A stretch of 64,000 nucleotides of DNA, from assembly GCA_012934845.2 (NCBI GenBank), contig WNNJ02001500.1, positions 99,985-163,984 on the forward strand, read 5' to 3'. The position numbers were made by a program, and so were the translations under genes. The notes under the pieces are model-generated. The model was not told the origin of the DNA, did not search any database, and saw nothing but the letters and a program-made list of their open reading frames with translations. Positions 10,785-19,529 of this stretch are shown here, one piece after another; the stretch's first letter is position 1, and every line of letters begins with the position of its first letter. This DNA is from Pomphorhynchus laevis (Eukaryota; Acanthocephala; Palaeacanthocephala; Echinorhynchida; Pomphorhynchidae).

Positions 10785-11670
10785 CATTATTATTAGACAA
10801 GCCGCTCTCCATAACCTTAAATTTATATGCCCGTCTTTGTCGTGCGTTATACATAATCTGTACCAGAAGCCTTCAGTCTTAGCACTCGGTAGCGACAACC
10901 TGCTTTCCGAGGAGGGTTTTACGCAGGGCGACCCATTTGCAATGTCATGATTTTCTCTAGCCTCTTTACTGCTAATAGACAAAATTCGACGGACCGTTCC
11001 AGGTGTGCAACAAGTTTGGTTTGCCGACGACGCGAATTTTGTTGGTTGCCCAAGCAAAATCAAAGAAGTATGGGAAGTTCTTTAATCAGACGGCCCAAAG
11101 TACAATTATTTCGTCAACCCGAGCAAGTCGCAAATACTATCGCACCATCGCCTACATGCTGACCAGCTACTGTCACCAGACATAAAGATATTTTATGACG
11201 GAATGAGGGTGCTTGGATCTGCAGTCGGTACACCCAAATATGAAGCAGCGGAACTCAGCAAACGTGTGGATGCATGGGCAACATTACTAAGCTGTCTAGG
11301 TGAGGTCGCAAAAATCGACCCACACGTAGCCTATGCAGGACTAACACACGCCATACAAGCAAAGTGAATTTATACCACAAGAACAATGAAGTGCGACAAT
11401 GCTCTTTTAAAAGGCATATCTGAGCAATTGAATAAAGAGCTCCTGAGCATCATAACAGGATTGCCAATCGAAAATGAATGGGAAACCATCGTGACATCCA
11501 CTCTAGGTGTGGGTGGTCTAGGAGTTTACGACCCCTCCCTAACCGCTCGTTCAAACTACGATCTCTCACAATCAATTAGCAACACCTACGAGTTGGGAAT
11601 TACCGGACAGGCTTTGCGCGACATGCAAACAAATCAAACAGCTAGCGACATGTCGTGATAATATACAAAA
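10785..11670 (+). pseudogene. REL-endonuclease LINE, copy 3, RT part
   Basis: Starting mid-RT, the sequence reads QAALHNLKFICPSLSC, then EEGFTQGDPFAMS (motif B, about 10,908-10,945), and WFADDANFVGCPSK (motif C, about 11,020-11,060). The thumb KYNYFVNPSKSQILSHH and RVLGSAVGTPKYEA follow. The frame at 11,386-11,658 (LLKGISEQLNKELLSIITGLP, then LGVGGLGVYDPS) is the linker to the REL domain. A few frameshifts and an in-frame TGA (about 11,367) interrupt it. The fingers and N-terminus are missing, so the copy is 5'-truncated at about 10,785, as is usual for LINE insertions. Confidence 0.7.
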
Positions 11671-11677
11671 CAAACGG

Positions 11678-12574
11678 TTGTCAGATGCCCTTCTCAAAAT
11701 GGATATAGTTGCCCAGACCGCAACCAAACATGCTCGAAGAGAAGGCGCATCATTGTGGCTAAGTGCCCTGCCCCTAAAAACTGAAAAATTCTATCTGTCT
11801 TCAAGGGAGTTCAGAGACGCTATCTCAGCACGCTATGGACAAACCCCGTCAGACCTGATCGGCAGAGCATGCCCATGTGGCGAACAACTCTCGCTGGGGC
11901 ACGGATTTTCATGTCCAGAAGGTGGATTGCCATCTATTCGGCATGACTCCGTCCGGGACGAAATTGCCAGGGAATTTACGTCAATCAGTCGTGACGTTGA
12001 GTTTGAACCAGTGCTGCAACCTGTTCCAGACAACTTACATCTCGACACGGCAACAACATGTGGTGATTATGATGCCCGACTTGATATATCCTGCCTTGGC
12101 TTAGGAAACGAGCGATTCGAGCGGACGTTCTTCGACGTCAACGTATTTAATATTTTTGCTCAGTCGTACGTCAGCTGGCCAGTCGATCCAGCATTTGACT
12201 ACAATGTGTCACGAAAAAATGCCAAATATCTAGAAAGGGTGACGAAAGTAGAGCACGTTAAATTCATTCCGCTGATATTTTCTTCGTCAGGTGGTATGGG
12301 AAAGGAGTCGCACGCCTTGGTAAAGCGGATAGCAACGGCAAAAGCGCAAAGGGGTATTATTGAATACGCGCATGCCGTGACACACTTAAAGCGTCGCATC
12401 TCATTCATAATAGCCCGATCGGCCTCCGCATGCCTCAGAAGCGCGCGATCACAATCAAAAATCAAACAATTCGCAAACCAAAGCGCCCGAACAACCGTGG
12501 ATACTTGTGGTGAACTCGGAAAAACAATCAGATGGCGCGACGAAGAATGTGGCGAACTTTGCCAATTGCAATAA
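11678..12574 (+). CDS. REL-type endonuclease domain of LINE copy 3
   Basis: This 298-aa open frame is the best-preserved example of the nuclease in the window. It has GASLWLSALPLK at about residue 23, then a C-x-C-x7-H-x3-C zinc ligand set (C65, C67, H75, C79), SIRHD at 86-90, RLD (D136) and FFD (D153) as candidate nuclease acidic residues, and KYLERV plus PLIFSSSGG further on. This order (CCHC, then an acidic-pair core) is the known layout of the restriction-like endonuclease of R2/NeSL/CRE-group retrotransposons, which cleaves target DNA during target-primed reverse transcription. The frame is separated from the RT by stops near 11,655-11,675, so it is unlikely to be made as part of a polyprotein. 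Its length and open state suggest a fairly recent insertion. Confidence 0.65.
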   Translation: MSDALLKMDIVAQTATKHARREGASLWLSALPLKTEKFYLSSREFRDAISARYGQTPSDLIGRACPCGEQLSLGHGFSCPEGGLPSIRHDSVRDEIAREFTSISRDVEFEPVLQPVPDNLHLDTATTCGDYDARLDISCLGLGNERFERTFFDVNVFNIFAQSYVSWPVDPAFDYNVSRKNAKYLERVTKVEHVKFIPLIFSSSGGMGKESHALVKRIATAKAQRGIIEYAHAVTHLKRRISFIIARSASACLRSARSQSKIKQFANQSARTTVDTCGELGKTIRWRDEECGELCQLQ

Positions 12575-12599
12575 TTATATATATTTATATATAATTTGA

Positions 12600-13821
12600 C
12601 ATCGTCGATCACTGCTTTTGACATCGTCGATCACTTGATTCTACTACATCGCCTTCGTCATGATTATGGCTTCTCTTTACCCACTGTATCGTGGTTTTCT
12701 TCATATCTGTCAAACCGTACATTTCGCGTCTTATTCTAACTCTTCTCTCGCCCATCCTTCATCCATCCCGACCGGTGTTCCACAAGGCTCCGTATTAAGC
12801 CCCATGCTTTTCTCTCTTCTTCTCGGTGACGTGTCTTCGATTTCTCATAAATTTAACTTCAATGTTATGCAATATGCTGATGACATTCTCATCTATGCTC
12901 ACGCACCTGCTTATCGTATTCATGATCTTAGTGTTTCTGTTTCCAGCTGTCTTGTCTCAATTTCCAACCATCTTTCTTCCCTTCGCCTTTCTCTGAATCC
13001 TGATAAATCTAAAATTATGTGGATCCTACCTCGAAGCTTCGGCGTAGAACCTCCTTCCGTATCACTAAATTCTACAATTCTTCCTATCGTTGATAATCTC
13101 GTTTTCCTAGGCTTTCATTTCGACAACCGACTTTCACTTAAACCTTTCGTTAGTGATAAAGTACGTTAATCTACCTTGATACTCCGCAATCTCCGTCAAG
13201 TTCGTAGATTGATCGATTTCCCTTCTTGTATGACTCTCATATCTTCTCTTCTTTTCTCAAGACTTGATTACTGTCTTAGTCTATTTTTCAACTCACCTAA
13301 ATCCAATCTTCTTCCTTTACAACGCATCATCAACGCTGCCGTTCGAGTTCTCCTCCGTCTTCGTCGTTTTGATCATACATCCCACTATCTTGTTTCTCTT
13401 GATTGGCCTACCATTTATTGTCGTGTTCAAATTCGTCTTCTTATCATTGCTTTTCGCCTTATAACTTATCATACCCCTTCATTTCTCAACCTTCCTTTTC
13501 TCGACAATTCTCGTACTGTGTATTGTGCTCTGCGTTCCCGTAATTCCCTTCTTTTACATGTCCCAATCTACTCTACCTCTTTTGGCTTCCGCTCCTTCGT
13601 TGTGGCTGCTCCTCTCTTGTGGAATCAACTGCCTATTCATATCCGCCAATCAACATCTATGCCGTACTTCAAACGCCAAATCCAATTCTTTTTCAACAAT
13701 TAACTAATTACCTGTGATCTTTGATGTTCTTTTTTTGTTTGTTAGTGCTCATGTAAGCGTGCATTTTGCACGCATTTGCCACGTTAAATAAATTATTGTA
13801 AATAAATAAATAAATAAAGAT
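12600..13821 (+). pseudogene. CR1/L2-like LINE, 5'-truncated
   Basis: The reading starts at motif A (TAFDIVDHLILLHRLRHDYG) and continues with PTGVPQGSVLSPMLFSLLLGD (motif B, about 12,770) and MQYADDILIYA (motif C, about 12,868). After a stop at 13,169 the thumb and C-terminal part follow at 13,176-13,703, ending FGFRSFVVAAPLLWNQLPIH and a short Arg/Phe tail, which is the usual C-terminus of CR1/L2-clade proteins. The 3' end is a (TAAA)n-type tail at about 13,785-13,820. One stop splits RT from the C-terminal domain and the endonuclease is absent. A closely related 5' half (endonuclease through motif A) is present twice in the arms of the large palindrome, at 52,560-54,518 and 57,964-59,830. 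Confidence 0.75.
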
Positions 13822-13939
13822 TTTCTTAATACTAAATAAACATTCCCCGATGGGGGAGACAATAAGGAAGAAAAATTACAGAAAAGAAAAGTAGTCAAAG
13901 TAACATAACTTCACTAACTTCTTCAGGTCTCCTCCATGT

Positions 13940-16411
13940 TTATAGCTCTAGGGGAATCTGATCCCTAGAACCGATCCAGCACGCCGCCTTACGAGTGAAC
14001 CACCCGGGGTCTGCCACCCCCCGAAGGATCCACTCGCGACGGACGATGTCAGGTAAGCGGGACACGAGTAGCTTCAAGAACATTAGTCTTTGCTCAGGGG
14101 GACGTCCTCTCGAGAAGAAGACTAACCCCGAAATAGCCCAGGTGCCCCAAAGGCGCACCTGAGTTACCTCCTTTAATGACAGATGTTGGGCCCGTTTCAG
14201 GGCCCATCTAGCTCTCTTCAGGATACGTTTAAGTCTATCCAGGTCAGACTTGGCCGACCAGTTCACGGTCACAGTGAACCCAAGGTATCTTACTCGACTA
14301 GTGAAGGAGGGGATTTGGTCGTTGGGCATAATGGAGGATAAGGCAGAGATTGCTAATCTCTTAAGCTTTTTCCTCGTCGCAGGGGCGCCATGAAAAACTA
14401 CCACCTGCGATTTGGCGGAGTTTACAATAAGATTGGACTGGGGAAGCTGGTCTTTTAATCTTAAAAAGAATTGGCTGATGTCGGAGACTACGTCTTTGCA
14501 CCTACGTCCAGTGAATAGGGCTGTGGTATCATCAGCATATACCACAAGACGTTTTTCACGTTTGAAAATTTTGAAAAGTTGTATGGAGGCAGCAAGATAT
14601 AAGATAGGAGAAAGTGGGGAGCCTTGAGGCACTCCTGTAATGGGGTAGAACTGACTCGCATCAGGGTCGTCTTCATAGTAGAACCGCTTGGTATACAGCA
14701 GTATCTCCACCCTGTTAACAATTCTCGCAGGCAACCCTAAGGACCTAAGAGAAGAGATAACGAAGGGAATGGAGATACGGTCAAATGCAGCCGAAAAGTC
14801 TAAGAAAACAGCCACAACTAATTGATGACGGTTCTCCCGACAGAACTGCTGCACCTCACATACTGCAGAATGTACCGAGCGCCCTTTAACGAACCCATGA
14901 AAACCAGGTGGGATTAAGTGATGCCTAGTTAAATGGTCGCGGATTCTACGCGCAAGCGCTTTTTCGTAGATCGAAACGAGGGAATTTTGTATCGAGATGG
15001 GCCGCAGGTCTTTTGGAGAGCGAACAGGATTTCTCTTATGGATAAAAATTCTCTTACTAATATTGATGCCTGCTACATCAGAAGGTGATGCTAAAAGCAT
15101 GGTGACGGCCACTTCTCTCCTTTGATCGGCAGTCAGAAGCTGACAGACCCGAGAAGAGAGTGGAGCGATGGTTTTGGAGGTGCCCGGAAGAGGCCCCCAG
15201 GCGTTGAGAATCTCAGGAACTGAGACATCCCTACTCCTGAAGTCTCCCCAAGGCGGGATTGGTTGCGGTGATTGCGTGGCTCCATAATTATGTAGGGCTA
15301 GTGACTCTTCCAAAACTTTATCCAGACCGATACTGCCTATCCAACCAGAAGCTCTCTCCTTCCAAGAGACAGACTTCTCTTTCTTGAATATCTTCCAGAA
15401 GGAAGACCGGGCTGGATTAAGGGAAGCAATGCTAGCCCTATCCTTACCCAGCTGGAACCTATATCTAGTGCTCCAGTATTCTTTCGAGAGAACCTGACGC
15501 GCAGAAGCAGAGAGATTGGGTGAATGAAGCAGGTGTGCAAGGGTCTTGAGTTTAGTCGGAGTGGGGCAATAAATTCTACCTTTATAGGTAATTGATAAAA
15601 TCCCGGTAGCTTGCGAAGAGAGGTAGGTATTAAATTCGGTCAGACTCTCATTCCCTATTCGGGGGAAGCGGCTGATAGCTGCCTGGAAGACTGCCACTCT
15701 GATTGGATCAAAGCAGAATCTCCGGCGAAGCAGCGTATCCTCCTCAATCCGCCAACGAATAAGGTCATGAGAGGTGGTCAGATGTTGACGCGACTGTTCA
15801 GTACAGAAGGGCTTAAGCAGCCACCTCTCATGAATCAGTAGAAGGTCGAGGAGTGAGTTTGTTGTTGAGCAATGAAAGGTGGGGGATGGTGGTTTGTGAA
15901 TGAAGTACCGGTTCCTGGCTCTGCGGTGTGCAGCATTAATCCAACGACCAGTTCTGTCGTTGAAATCGCCTAGTATCATGTCGTAGCCGCTGTCAAGGAT
16001 ATTATCCAGGATGTCCCGATTCTTGTGAATCTCCCCTGGACGAATATAGACATTGGCCAGACTGAAGCGTTTACCGTTCTTACAGAGTGAAACTACCAAA
16101 CAAGACAGGGCTGGACAAGAATAATTTAATAGGAGGGACGATCTTAAGGAGCATTTAACTAGGGTCAAGAGTCCTTGAGATGAAGAGGAGTGAGGCGGGG
16201 TTATATAAGGAGTAAAGTCTGAACAGATGTGCTTAGGGATAAATCGAGTAATGTCCTCGGGTCGACGGATAGACCGCGTCTCCTGAAGGACTATAACATC
16301 AGCATCTCGGCCTGAGAGAAGTCTAAGGGCAGAAGCTCCTCCCGAATTCCACTGAACGATGTTCAGCGAAAAAGGGTCACCGTTACCAGACATTGTGTTT
16401 AATCGGTTCAC
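13940..16411 (-). CDS. LINE ORF2: AP-endonuclease-like domain plus reverse transcriptase
   Basis: ORF2 makes the nick at the target and copies the element RNA. The 823-aa frame starts with an exonuclease III-like endonuclease: N22 in VQWNSGG, E44 in LQETRS, Y122 in VYIRPGE, the GDFN box at 148-151, and a final T-S-H-D (213-216) where the family usually has S-D-H. The RT follows: PPGFHGFVKGRSVHSA (about 501-516), FLDFSAAFD (motif A, 536-544), TGVPQGSPLSP (motif B, 592-602), VYADDTTAL (motif C, YADD at 625-628). There is no RNase H domain. Met7 (MSGNGDPFSLN) is the more likely start, because related copies begin a few residues before PFSLN. The frame begins 18 bp after the ORF1 stop, so it may be translated by reinitiation. 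All key RT residues are present. Confidence 0.88.
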   Translation of the reverse strand: MNRLNTMSGNGDPFSLNIVQWNSGGASALRLLSGRDADVIVLQETRSIRRPEDITRFIPKHICSDFTPYITPPHSSSSQGLLTLVKCSLRSSLLLNYSCPALSCLVVSLCKNGKRFSLANVYIRPGEIHKNRDILDNILDSGYDMILGDFNDRTGRWINAAHRRARNRYFIHKPPSPTFHCSTTNSLLDLLLIHERWLLKPFCTEQSRQHLTTSHDLIRWRIEEDTLLRRRFCFDPIRVAVFQAAISRFPRIGNESLTEFNTYLSSQATGILSITYKGRIYCPTPTKLKTLAHLLHSPNLSASARQVLSKEYWSTRYRFQLGKDRASIASLNPARSSFWKIFKKEKSVSWKERASGWIGSIGLDKVLEESLALHNYGATQSPQPIPPWGDFRSRDVSVPEILNAWGPLPGTSKTIAPLSSRVCQLLTADQRREVAVTMLLASPSDVAGINISKRIFIHKRNPVRSPKDLRPISIQNSLVSIYEKALARRIRDHLTRHHLIPPGFHGFVKGRSVHSAVCEVQQFCRENRHQLVVAVFLDFSAAFDRISIPFVISSLRSLGLPARIVNRVEILLYTKRFYYEDDPDASQFYPITGVPQGSPLSPILYLAASIQLFKIFKREKRLVVYADDTTALFTGRRCKDVVSDISQFFLRLKDQLPQSNLIVNSAKSQVVVFHGAPATRKKLKRLAISALSSIMPNDQIPSFTSRVRYLGFTVTVNWSAKSDLDRLKRILKRARWALKRAQHLSLKEVTQVRLWGTWAISGLVFFSRGRPPEQRLMFLKLLVSRLPDIVRREWILRGVADPGWFTRKAACWIGSRDQIPLEL

Positions 16412-16428
16412 CCGGGATTACCACGCCC

Positions 16429-17691
16429 TCAGGACGTACTAGAAGTGGAGGGGTTTCCCCCAACACCACTAGACATCCTTTGGACCGGCACTTCCCCGGA
16501 GGGAATAGTATCTTCATTTTCCCTGGAAGTGAGCTTCCCTCTCATCATCTTCCCCACCTTGACAGGTGCAACCACCTTGACAGAGGATGATCTCTTCTTC
16601 GATACAGGTGTAGAGGTCGAAGTCGTTGTAGATCCTATACAGCTATTAAAGAAGGAAGAAAAATATAGGGATTGCTGCAAAAGTTGCTCCCTTATTTCTG
16701 TTAATTCCTTGGCCATTGTGCTTTGAATTGTTTTAATTATTTCGCCATCTGACATCATCCTGTCAGGAATCGCCGCAGCAGAAAATGATTTCTGTTGAAA
16801 AGTTTTCGGTTTAAATAAATCTCGGTATTCTCTGAAAATCCTACATTTGCGTGAAAAAGATGGATGAGGGCCCCCGCAGTTTATGCAGAAGGCCGAGTGT
16901 TCGCACCGGGAAGAATTCAACAAGGCCTGGCAATCATCGTCACCACATATTCCGCAGACCTTGGTTCCACTGCAGGAGGACTGCCAGTGACCCCATTGGT
17001 GGCAGACGTTACAGTGGGGATATATCATATTGTCTTCAACCAGAATTTCAAAGGAAAGATTGTAACCAAGGAAAGGGTTGGATTTAGAATTACTTAGCGT
17101 CAAGGCATTTTCGGAAGTAGTATTTGCGAAAGCAATTGGAATAATTCTTCCACTATTACTATGAATTCTTCTTGCAGAAGAGAGATTAAATTTCTTTTTT
17201 AGAAGTTCCAAATCCTCATCTTCAAGAGCATCTGGAAAATTGTTGATCTTTACGGAAGAGAAAATTTCTTTCGATTCGAGTCGCCCAATCTTGAAGAGAT
17301 TCTCACTAAAATAGGTCTTATATTCTTCCAACATACCGGAAGAGATAAATGACACTTTGAGAGTGTTCTCATAAGTGCGAACTCTATTGAACAGTATACG
17401 ATTATTGTATTTGTCTACAAAACCTCTCAAAAACTTCTTAAATAAATCCTCAGTTTTTGTGGGAGTCAAGGATGTAATGATTAACAGATTCCTTTCTTTA
17501 GGTATAGGAGAGAGAAGTTTCCCATTAACAAAACTATCAAATAAATCATTACTAACCTTTTTTGCAGTCTCATTGTTCGAACTTACCCCACCAATCTTAG
17601 AAATATCATCTTTTTTTCCAAAATCAGACGTTTTTTCATTCATTTTGCTTGAGCTGTTTACTTTCTTTGATCCTCCGGTAGCGCTACACAT
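16429..17691 (-). CDS. LINE ORF1 nucleic-acid-binding protein with zinc knuckles
   Basis: This 420-aa gag-like protein should coat the element RNA. Residues 1-60 are Ser/Lys-rich. Residues about 65-220 look like paired alpha/beta folds of the ORF1 type (LLIITSLTP; SVKINNFPD). Then come zinc knuckles: C227-x2-C230-x4-H235-x4-C240 is canonical, a modified Cys-rich stretch (CGICGDDDC to RCEH) follows, and C269-x2-C272-x3-H276-x6-C283 closes the set. Three such knuckles with this spacing are known from ORF1 of I/R1/Jockey-group LINEs. A basic, Ser-rich tail (VSKKRSSSVKVVAPVKVGKM) precedes the stop. The ATG at 17,691 is the first Met of the open frame; two related copies begin with M-S-E at a comparable place. 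Confidence 0.82.
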   Translation of the reverse strand: MCSATGGSKKVNSSSKMNEKTSDFGKKDDISKIGGVSSNNETAKKVSNDLFDSFVNGKLLSPIPKERNLLIITSLTPTKTEDLFKKFLRGFVDKYNNRILFNRVRTYENTLKVSFISSGMLEEYKTYFSENLFKIGRLESKEIFSSVKINNFPDALEDEDLELLKKKFNLSSARRIHSNSGRIIPIAFANTTSENALTLSNSKSNPFLGYNLSFEILVEDNMIYPHCNVCHQWGHWQSSCSGTKVCGICGDDDCQALLNSSRCEHSAFCINCGGPHPSFSRKCRIFREYRDLFKPKTFQQKSFSAAAIPDRMMSDGEIIKTIQSTMAKELTEIREQLLQQSLYFSSFFNSCIGSTTTSTSTPVSKKRSSSVKVVAPVKVGKMMRGKLTSRENEDTIPSGEVPVQRMSSGVGGNPSTSSTS

Positions 17692-17760
17692 TTTTGAATT
17701 CCTTTTGAGACTTTATTGAATTATTGTATTATTATTATATATAAACAAATTACCGCTTAA

Positions 17761-17972
17761 TCGTCTAGTGGGCCCATTTGCGGGAACTCCTTTTTTGTAA
17801 ATTTATCAAATAAATTATTACGTAAAAAATATTATTATTACTAGAATGTCAGCGAGCGTAGCTCAATAGACACCTTCACAATTTAAAATATAAAAAGGAA
17901 ATTAACAACAAAGTAATTAAAAATTAGTCAGTTTCTTCAAAGTAGATACAAATTCATGTCTGTTTGTTTGCT
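17761..17972. other. Spacer between two minus-strand LINEs
   Basis: A/T-rich, with the dispersed motif GGCCCATTTGCGGGAA at 17,771. No gene is seen. Confidence 0.4.
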
Positions 17973-19523
17973 TTACCACTTCCGCCGGTAAACTGTTCCA
18001 AGCACGCACTGCAAAATTAATGTTTCTTTTTTACACCAGTGTTTACTTTGTAACATAAGTGGATGACCACGTAATCTTGAGTCATTTCGCGTACGAAATA
18101 GACTTCTAACGGGATTCTCAGGATTGCTCATCGCCCGCCACACTACAACCAGGTCATTTAGTGCTCGAAGTGAAGATAATGAGGGCATATTAAGGCGACT
18201 TAACCGTTCCTTATAAGTAAGGTTATGAAGGCCCGCTACCCGTTTAGAAGAACGTCGCAATACCTGTTCAATACGAAACTCTTCCGATTTGTTAACTAGG
18301 TATGAAGCTGGAGAACAATAGTTAAGAACACTTGAACAGAGAGTAGTGAATAAAAGTTTAAATGACTCAATTTCTAATTTACTAAAACATCTAGAAATCA
18401 TACCAGAAATTCGAGTTGCTCTAGCACATATTTGCTCTGTATTTTTCCTAGTGCCTAGATCATCCGAAACGACGACGCCCAAGTCTCTATATTGACGAAC
18501 CATAGGAATTGGTTGTAAGTTAATTGAGTAGCTGGTTGTCGAAAACTTATTACCTATGTGCATGTATGCACATTTTGTCACATTAATACTTAAACAGTTC
18601 TCAGCTGACCAATACGTCAATGTATCGAGATCAGACTGTAACATTTGTCGGTCAAGGTCATTAACAACACAGCGATAGACCTTAAGATCATCGGCGTACA
18701 ACAACGTTTTTGACAGCAGTAATGATGGGAGTTCGTTAATATATATTAAATAAAATTGGTCCTAAAATCGATCCTTGTGGTACACCACTACATATAGAAG
18801 TCCAATCTGACAAAGTTTAACTTTGACTGCTGCAGTTCTATTTAATAAATACGCGTGAATCCAATTAACAATTACAGAATCAAAGCGAAGTTCTATAAGT
18901 TTGCCAATAAGTATATCATGATTGATTGTATCGAAAGTACGCGAGAAGTTCACGAATACAACGTCGGTGTTGACACCGGCATCAAAAGCACTGGACCAAT
19001 CATCTCTAGCAATTAGAAGATTTGAGCATGTTGATCTATTTGAACGGAATCCATGTTGGGCAGGATGTAAAAGATTATTTATCAAAATATGGCGATTGAT
19101 GTGTAACAAAATCAAACGCTCTAATACCTTACAGCAAATACATGTCAGACTAACTGGTCTAAAATTGCTGGCGCATGACCTATCACCTTTTTTATATACA
19201 GGGCAAACTATCAATTTTAGCCAGTCGAGGGGAATCTTTGATTTGCATAAGGAAAATATGAATATTCGATGTAGTGGACCGCAAATGTGGGATGCTAATT
19301 CTCTAAGTAGGATGGATGGCAATCCGTTAGGGCCAGCAGAATGACACCGTTTTAATCGTCGAAGTTGCTCATATACATGAGCGATAGAAATATGTGACGT
19401 CAAGTTAGATGATTTATTATGATGATGAAAGGTGCCGTGTACAGTAACTGATTCATCTATTCTAGGAAAGAATGTCTCTACAAATGTATTAGCGACCATT
19501 GTTCCCGCCACTGTTCCTCCCAC
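17973..19523 (-). pseudogene. Jockey/CR1-type LINE reverse transcriptase, 5'-truncated
   Basis: The frame at 19,523-18,762 reads LRRLKRCHSAGPNGLPSILL, then DWLKLIVCPVYKKGD, FRPVSLTCICCKVLERL and GFRSNRSTCSNLL, with motif A altered to VFVNFSRTFDTINHDIL (the catalytic Asp is replaced by Asn). After a frameshift at about 18,705-18,765, which removes the QG of motif B, the second frame (18,704-17,973) has LLYADDLKVYR (motif C), RDLGVVVSDDL, and the C-terminal LWRSSKRVAGL-like and Arg-rich regions ending RRKW. The pattern is that of Jockey/CR1 clade proteins. The endonuclease is missing. Changed motif A and the frameshift make it inactive. The truncated 5' end abuts the plus-strand LINE beginning near 19,530. 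Confidence 0.75.
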
Positions 19524-19529
19524 CCCAAT

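Larger units (their letters stand above)
13822..17760 (-). mobile_element. Apparently intact two-ORF LINE
   Basis: The element runs on the minus strand with ORF1 (17,691-16,429) and ORF2 (16,411-13,940) both open from end to end. The 5' leader before the ORF1 ATG is A/T-rich and short (to about 17,760). The 3' end reads AAGAAAATC followed by a (TTTA)n tract, the same tract that forms the tail of the plus-strand LINE ending at 13,821. Coding base composition is noticeably less A/T-rich than the flanks. Three damaged relatives lie at 19,530-21,820, 35,250-38,952 and 39,378-42,990. The ORF arrangement and zinc-knuckle pattern fit the Jockey/I/R1 group; I cannot choose the clade without a tree. 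Confidence 0.8.

Noticed and set aside
12199-12624. Minus-strand 141-codon open frame
   Set aside because: Antisense shadow of the REL endonuclease frame at 11,678-12,574.
18922-19344. Plus-strand 140-codon open frame
   Set aside because: Antisense shadow of the Jockey/CR1-type RT on the minus strand.
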